Origin: Athripsodes cinereus
Lineage: Eukaryota > Arthropoda > Insecta > Trichoptera > Leptoceridae
NCBI GenBank assembly: GCA_947579605.1
Contig: OX388327.1
Coordinates: 10,713,122-10,777,121, forward strand
Direction: 5' to 3'
Length of the DNA: 64,000 nucleotides
The position numbers and the translations under genes were made by a program. Shown here piece after piece: positions 60,401-64,000 of this stretch. Under the pieces are notes generated by a model. The model had not been told where the DNA came from and did no database searches. It was given only the letters and a program-made list of their open reading frames with translations. Numbering within the stretch: the stretch's first letter is position 1; each line of letters begins with the position of its first letter.

Positions 60401-63375
60401 TCGACGAGAGAATAAATACGTATTTATCCTCCGAGTTGGAAGTAATTAAACTAAAAAGAATCGAGTTTATCCAATCTACGCAAATTTATAAATTTCTTTT
60501 CGCGATTACGTCTTTATAATATTCCGATTAAAATTTTATAATACAGAATACTTTCATATCACCTACCTACTTGTAAAAACCAAGAGTAATAATATTCGTC
60601 GTATAGAGACATTATACCTATATAATAATACGTATCATTAGTTTAACCTATCTCGGTTCACACCTAATTTAAGTTGTCTTAGACGTTTAACGTAAAACCC
60701 CGTCAAAAGTGTCGGTCGCTAAATTCAACAATTTTCGTTTCTTCAAAGATATTGGCTCATGATACATCTAGAGGAAAGAAAATTTACGTAAAGGACCCTT
60801 TCTACGTTGTATGTACGATTTATAAAAGAAAATTTTTATCAGTGAAAAACAAACAATAATTTCTATTCAGAACATATAAAAGCATAATTTTATAAAAATC
60901 AAAATTAAATTTCTGTTGTACATAAAGGTTAGTAATTAATAAATTATTTCCTTTTATACTCGACGTTAGCAAGTATAAAACACTTACCTTATTGCTGAAA
61001 ATACACAAAGAAAACAACACATTATATTTCCGAAAAAGCAATAATTTTTTTTTATGTACTACAGAAAATCCATGTTATTGGTTAGAAATAGTCAATGACA
61101 TAAATTTCATCAATTTATGATTCAACGTTATCGAAAGTTTATTTCTGTAATTATATTACAGATTAGTTTTGAATGCAGTTTTATTTATAAAAGGCATATG
61201 GTTTCATACATATCTAGTATATGTCTAAAGCGCCAGGGGCGCATCGAGATGAAATATTTTACTGAACCAAAGTTTGACAAAATTCAATCACTGACTATTT
61301 TTGTTAATTTTAACAATAAAAATTGGTTTGTTAGTGAAAATTTGCTCCTACACACGCAAATTTCGATCTGACACAGCCTTTCATACACTATTGTCAGCCT
61401 CATTAGTATACAATATGATACATTAAGAAAAATATAATACATAGCATGCAAATAATATAAATATAATAAATATGATCTGTGGGGCCAGAATTTTTTGTAG
61501 TGGGAAGGCACCAGCACTTTCTGACTTAATTTTCTCACACTGGGAACTGTCGGCCAAGTGACAGCTTGTGGGTTGGAAATTTAGGATGTTAATTTATAAT
61601 AAAATAAAGGATATTTACATAAAATAAATATGAGTTTAAAATTTCATGCTCCTGTTAGTATTCAAAAATATCAGAAAATAATAATTAGTATATGTTTCTG
61701 AGTCCGCCCCTGTTCTTATTATCAAGTAATGTCTATAATTTTAATTTACAAATAATATTAGTTATCCAAATTTTATTAATTTGGGAAAATAAAATAATTA
61801 ACAGTGACAGTCTCATAAACATATTCATTAAAACATTATATAAAATTCATCAATCCTTTGTCTACAGAAATTTCACTTATTTGAGACTTATCAAACAAGA
61901 GTTTTGATACTCCAAGAAGAAAGGCAAAGTCGTAACGATAAAAATATCTATTACAAAATTTAAATAAATAATAATATATAAAATTTCTTAGCTTCGAGTA
62001 AGGTGATTTTCTGCCAAATTCGCTGCTTCGAGACACTGAATTTAATGTAAAATTATAATAAAATTTTAGGATGAGTTTCTTATTATTTCCATTGTGGAAA
62101 TAATCACTAAAAGAAATATTATATTTATTACTCGGAGAAAGAAATGTCAACAACGAAAAACAAATTGAATACAACACTGCTTTTATGATTTTAACCTCTC
62201 TCTCCTAATTCCAAGACAAAACTGCCCCGAATTTTGTTGTGACATCATTTTTATTAGTTCATTCCTTTGTCCTCACCACAAAAATACCTACTCTTTCACT
62301 CCTAGCACAAGCATCTACTTTTTTATGTAAACAACCACACGTGTCTCTCAATCCTTTCCTTGAAATTATTTTTATTTGAAGTATTTATAACTACATAACA
62401 TATCAATATAAACAAAATTTAACCTCTTACCTAAAAGCAATTAATAGTTCAACAAACTTTCTTTGTTTAAAATTCAATTTGGTACTTTTCTTCACCCGAT
62501 GTACTAATATCTACTTCCTATCATCTAAACACTGTCACGTGTTAAAATATTCAATGTACCTTCCTAATAAAATTATCTAATAAATAACGTACTATCTGAA
62601 GTACGTACCATTTATTTACCAACAAATATACTCCGAGTTATACATCCATATACCACTTAAAATAGTAAGTCGAGATATATTTAGTTCAATTTCAAACAAA
62701 GTTTGTTAAAAAAACTAAGACCATGTCACTATGTTTGAAGGTCTCATTTTAATTATTAATATTTTTTAATTCACATTCCTCCTACAGTCAACTAATTGCA
62801 TGTAATAATATGCAAGTTAATATTTCTGTTTCCATGTCTTACCAATGATAATAAAAGATTTTTTTTAATTTTTTTCATGCATTTAGAATTTCAGTCCTCA
62901 ACTTGTAAATTTCTGTCAGTGGTCGTTTTATTGTTTTCTTAGTAATTTTGTTAAGATAATTCTCGAATAATCATATTATTAATTTATTAATATAATAAAG
63001 TTTAACAATTTCAGTTAATTTAGGATAAAAAATTGTTTCAGTTGCAATTTCCGTACAAATTAGTAGCAATTTTAGCTAAACAAGATATCTGTGTATTGGA
63101 AGCTCATATGGCCTTGGTGGACATTAATTAATATTTTCGTATAAATTCCAAATTAAAATAACAGTTTCTTTGTGTTAGGGTGTAATTTAGTTTCTAATAT
63201 GATAAAGAAAATTTAAGTTTATTGATGTTGTTTTCAGTGTTTTATAGTTCCTTGATGAATCAAATCTTCCACAATATAGCTACCAGATTGGGATTAAGAC
63301 GTAATGTCCATGCGGTTATCATAGACGCTGGCTCTACAGGCTCCAGAGTTCTAGCGTATACATTTTATAAATCTG
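51029..63375 (+). CDS. NTPDase gene B (5' part): second GDA1/CD39 nucleoside phosphatase, continues beyond window
   Basis: Exons seen: 51029-51052 (MSELRQRK), 52981-53101, 63238-63375; GT-AG junctions in frame, first 94 residues. A tyrosine/lysine-rich cytosolic stretch precedes one membrane segment (about 35-52), then HAVIIDAGSTGSRV (73-86) is apyrase region 1, with the phosphate-binding DAGSTG. The remaining regions lie past the window. It is a paralog of gene A: same exon plan (short start exon, anchor exon ending in phase 1, exon with DAGSTG) and nearly the same spacing (28 versus 29 residues) from the shared phase-1 junction to DAGSTG. The role should be as for gene A, secretory-pathway or extracellular nucleotide hydrolysis. 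The 10-kb intron 2 contains an LTR retrotransposon and a candidate alternative anchor exon (54735-54925). Head-to-tail with gene A, 5.7 kb apart. Confidence 0.88.
52403..52627 (-). mobile_element. Short retroposon with 12-bp target duplication
   Basis: Flanked by AGTTGACGTAGT at 52391-52402 and 52628-52639. On the minus strand it starts GGGGAGCATGAAAGGAGCCT and ends in an AAAAGTAAAGTAAGT-type tail, the pattern of LINE/SINE insertion. Its core is markedly GC-richer than the intron. No protein signature; in intron 1 of NTPDase gene B. Confidence 0.7.
52675..52925 (+). repeat. ACCATCACGG family, near-full diverged copy
   Basis: CCATGACTACATCTTCCAGA, AGTGGACTTGTCAG, GTTCTCACCATGCCAATAAA, ATGTGTGGCATACCTTATTG and TTACAGAAAAGATTAGGAGA. 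It ends about 55 bp upstream of gene B exon 2. Confidence 0.75.
53102..54734. other. Intron 2 of NTPDase gene B, first part
   Basis: AT-rich, no exon seen. A local partial duplication near 53225-53330 (CTGCAGATATAAGATAAAAT and GCAGATATATAAGAAAAAAA, each followed by CTACT(T)ATTATTATCT) and ACCATCACGG-like debris near 53420. Confidence 0.45.
54735..54925 (+). other. Candidate alternative membrane-anchor exon of NTPDase gene B, cut by the LTR element
   Basis: An open frame with ATGs at 54741-ish context and 54783 encodes MLMKRVHYLCVVPRIIRKKY followed by a strong hydrophobic segment (DYILLLLVVCFLMYLAVVL), a type II anchor like those that start NTPDases. TTCTTCTCTTTAAG just upstream resembles a splice acceptor. 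The frame runs into the LTR at 54926 and takes about 20 basic residues from it before stopping at 54986. Without the insert, the frame would reach a GAAG/GTCTCA site in phase 1, the same phase as exon 2 of gene B, but GTCTCA is a poor donor. Chance is a real alternative. Confidence 0.35.
54926..57344 (-). repeat. Long terminal repeat, plus-strand left copy (3' LTR)
   Basis: TGTCGTGGTCC ... CCATGTCA. Short frames inside reappear at exactly +5384 in the other copy with identical translation. No protein recognised. Confidence 0.88.
57345..60309 (-). other. Interior of the LTR element, no recognisable protein
   Basis: Contains a 42-base T run (57409-57450) and no long frame. The only frames of note are about 90-100 codons around 58243-58703, with no family signature I can name. 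Near 60170-60309 a block with CAATGACAGA and TGGTCAC appears twice in tandem, diverged, next to the presumed primer-binding end. Confidence 0.6.
60310..62728 (-). repeat. Long terminal repeat, plus-strand right copy (5' LTR)
   Basis: Same 2419 bp as the left copy with no difference noticed. Followed by the target duplication CTAT and then the interrupted host sequence GTTTGAAGGTCTCA. Confidence 0.88.
62733..63237. other. Rest of intron 2 of NTPDase gene B
   Basis: AT-rich. About 62785-62860 holds ACCATCACGG-like words (AACTAATTGCATGTAATAAT, CCATGTCTTACCAATGATAA). Ends in the acceptor TTGTTTTCAG before exon 3. Confidence 0.45.
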
Positions 63376-64000
63376 GTGAGTAAATATTATCTATCTCTTC
63401 ACATCTTATTCCTTATGATGTTGGCAGGGAGGACAGAATATAAATCAATCTTTCCTTGCGCATTTATTTTTCATCCTTTACATACATGCAATTCCTTATA
63501 TGCACATGCCAGTGTCCTGTGCATGCTGCGTATATTGGAATCTGTGACTAAAGTTCCCCATTTTGAGTAACCCTGTCAAAAGTGTTGACATAGTGGTTGA
63601 CTTGTTTCTGGAGTAGGAAAATGAGTTACTACACTTATACCATAATGTTTGTATTGAAATGTAAGGGTCAATTAGCTAACCCAAATTCTGTTATGATTAT
63701 GTAAAGAGTTTGAATGTTAAAATGTTTTCAACTTGCTCTTCAATGACCACTAATGTGTTGAAACCGGTTGTAGACTTATTGAAATTTAAAGTGATATTTA
63801 TCATACATCGTGGAAAACTTTTTATATAATTGAATTGTGTAATCATCACATTGTGAATTCGTTTAGAATTGAAAATACAAACACTTTTCATCAATTTTAA
63901 AGTCAAGATTATTACATTCTAATGCTGGCTAACTCACATGTGGGATATGCTGTGATTTTATAGTAGTAGTACATACTATTTTATAATTTATTTTGAATTA
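63376..64000. other. Start of intron 3 of NTPDase gene B
   Basis: Begins with a good donor GTGAGTAAAT. No further exon in the window. A minus-orientation ACCATCACGG head fragment lies near 63920-63965 (GCTGGCTAACTCACATGTGG, GATATGCTGTGATTTTATAG). Confidence 0.55.

Larger units (their letters stand above)
54926..62728 (-). mobile_element. LTR retrotransposon, large and non-coding (LARD-like), probably BEL/Pao-type
   Basis: Two direct repeats of 2419 bp (54926-57344 and 60310-62728, constant offset 5384) flank a 2965-bp interior. Both begin TG and end CA, and the whole is bounded by a 4-bp target duplication CTAT (54922-54925 and 62729-62732). On the minus strand a purine-rich CTGAGGGGGCG sits directly before the 3' LTR, as expected for a polypurine tract, so the element is read on minus. 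At the other end, GTGCCGTGACCAGGAT a few bases inside the 5' LTR may be the primer-binding region; it is partly duplicated nearby. No gag, protease, reverse transcriptase or integrase signature is seen, so it depends on another element. The LTRs look identical, implying recent insertion. The BEL/Pao label is inferred only from the target-site length and the purine tract. Confidence 0.88.

Noticed and set aside
54926..62728. Simple segmental duplication or haplotype mis-join of 2.42 kb
   Set aside because: TG..CA repeat ends, a matching CTAT on both outer sides and a purine tract fit an LTR element better. A mis-join would not create a target duplication.

Overview
This is eukaryotic nuclear DNA from an insect. 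Genes are split by GT-AG introns of up to about 10 kb, the background is very AT-rich, and repeats are dense. Several interspersed repeats look like those common in moths, butterflies and caddisflies: tRNA-headed short retroposons, RTE- and CR1/jockey-like LINE tails, and hAT, pogo-like and palindromic MITEs. Lepidoptera or Trichoptera is therefore my best guess; this rests on repeat style and protein similarity recalled from general knowledge, not on a search.

Layout. At 1-0.93 kb is the 3' part of a DUF7869-type gene whose frame is broken by a short repeat insertion. At 1.8-2.4 kb (minus) is an intronless POP4/RPP29 gene (RNase P/MRP subunit). At 3.3-9.0 kb (plus) is a complete four-exon Rab35 gene with transposon remnants in its introns. 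From 9.0 to 19.4 kb I see no convincing gene; this stretch holds a tRNA-Arg-like retroposon, a perfect 60-bp-arm palindrome beside a 200-base assembly gap, and a 252-bp tandem duplication ending in a foldback. At 19.5-21.0 kb (minus) is a ZNF511-like zinc-finger gene, head to head with a five-exon phosphoglycerate mutase gene (21.8-28.2 kb, plus). From 31.6 to 45.3 kb (plus) is a complete GDA1/CD39 nucleoside (di/tri)phosphatase gene of the ENTPD5/6 type. From 51.0 kb to beyond the window end is a second, paralogous NTPDase gene, of which only the first three coding exons are seen. A 5'-truncated CR1/jockey-like LINE lies between the two paralogs.

Most striking is a 7.8-kb LTR retrotransposon (54926-62728) in intron 2 of the second NTPDase gene. 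It has two apparently identical 2.42-kb LTRs, TG..CA ends, a CTAT target duplication and an internal region with no recognisable gag-pol. It sits inside a short reading frame that looks like an alternative membrane-anchor exon of the host gene.

The genes are unrelated housekeeping functions (tRNA processing, vesicle traffic, glycolysis, nucleotide hydrolysis). The only functional grouping is the tandem NTPDase pair. A second theme is one abundant interspersed repeat of about 250-300 bp, with more than twenty copies or fragments here, which has also seeded a minisatellite inside an NTPDase intron.
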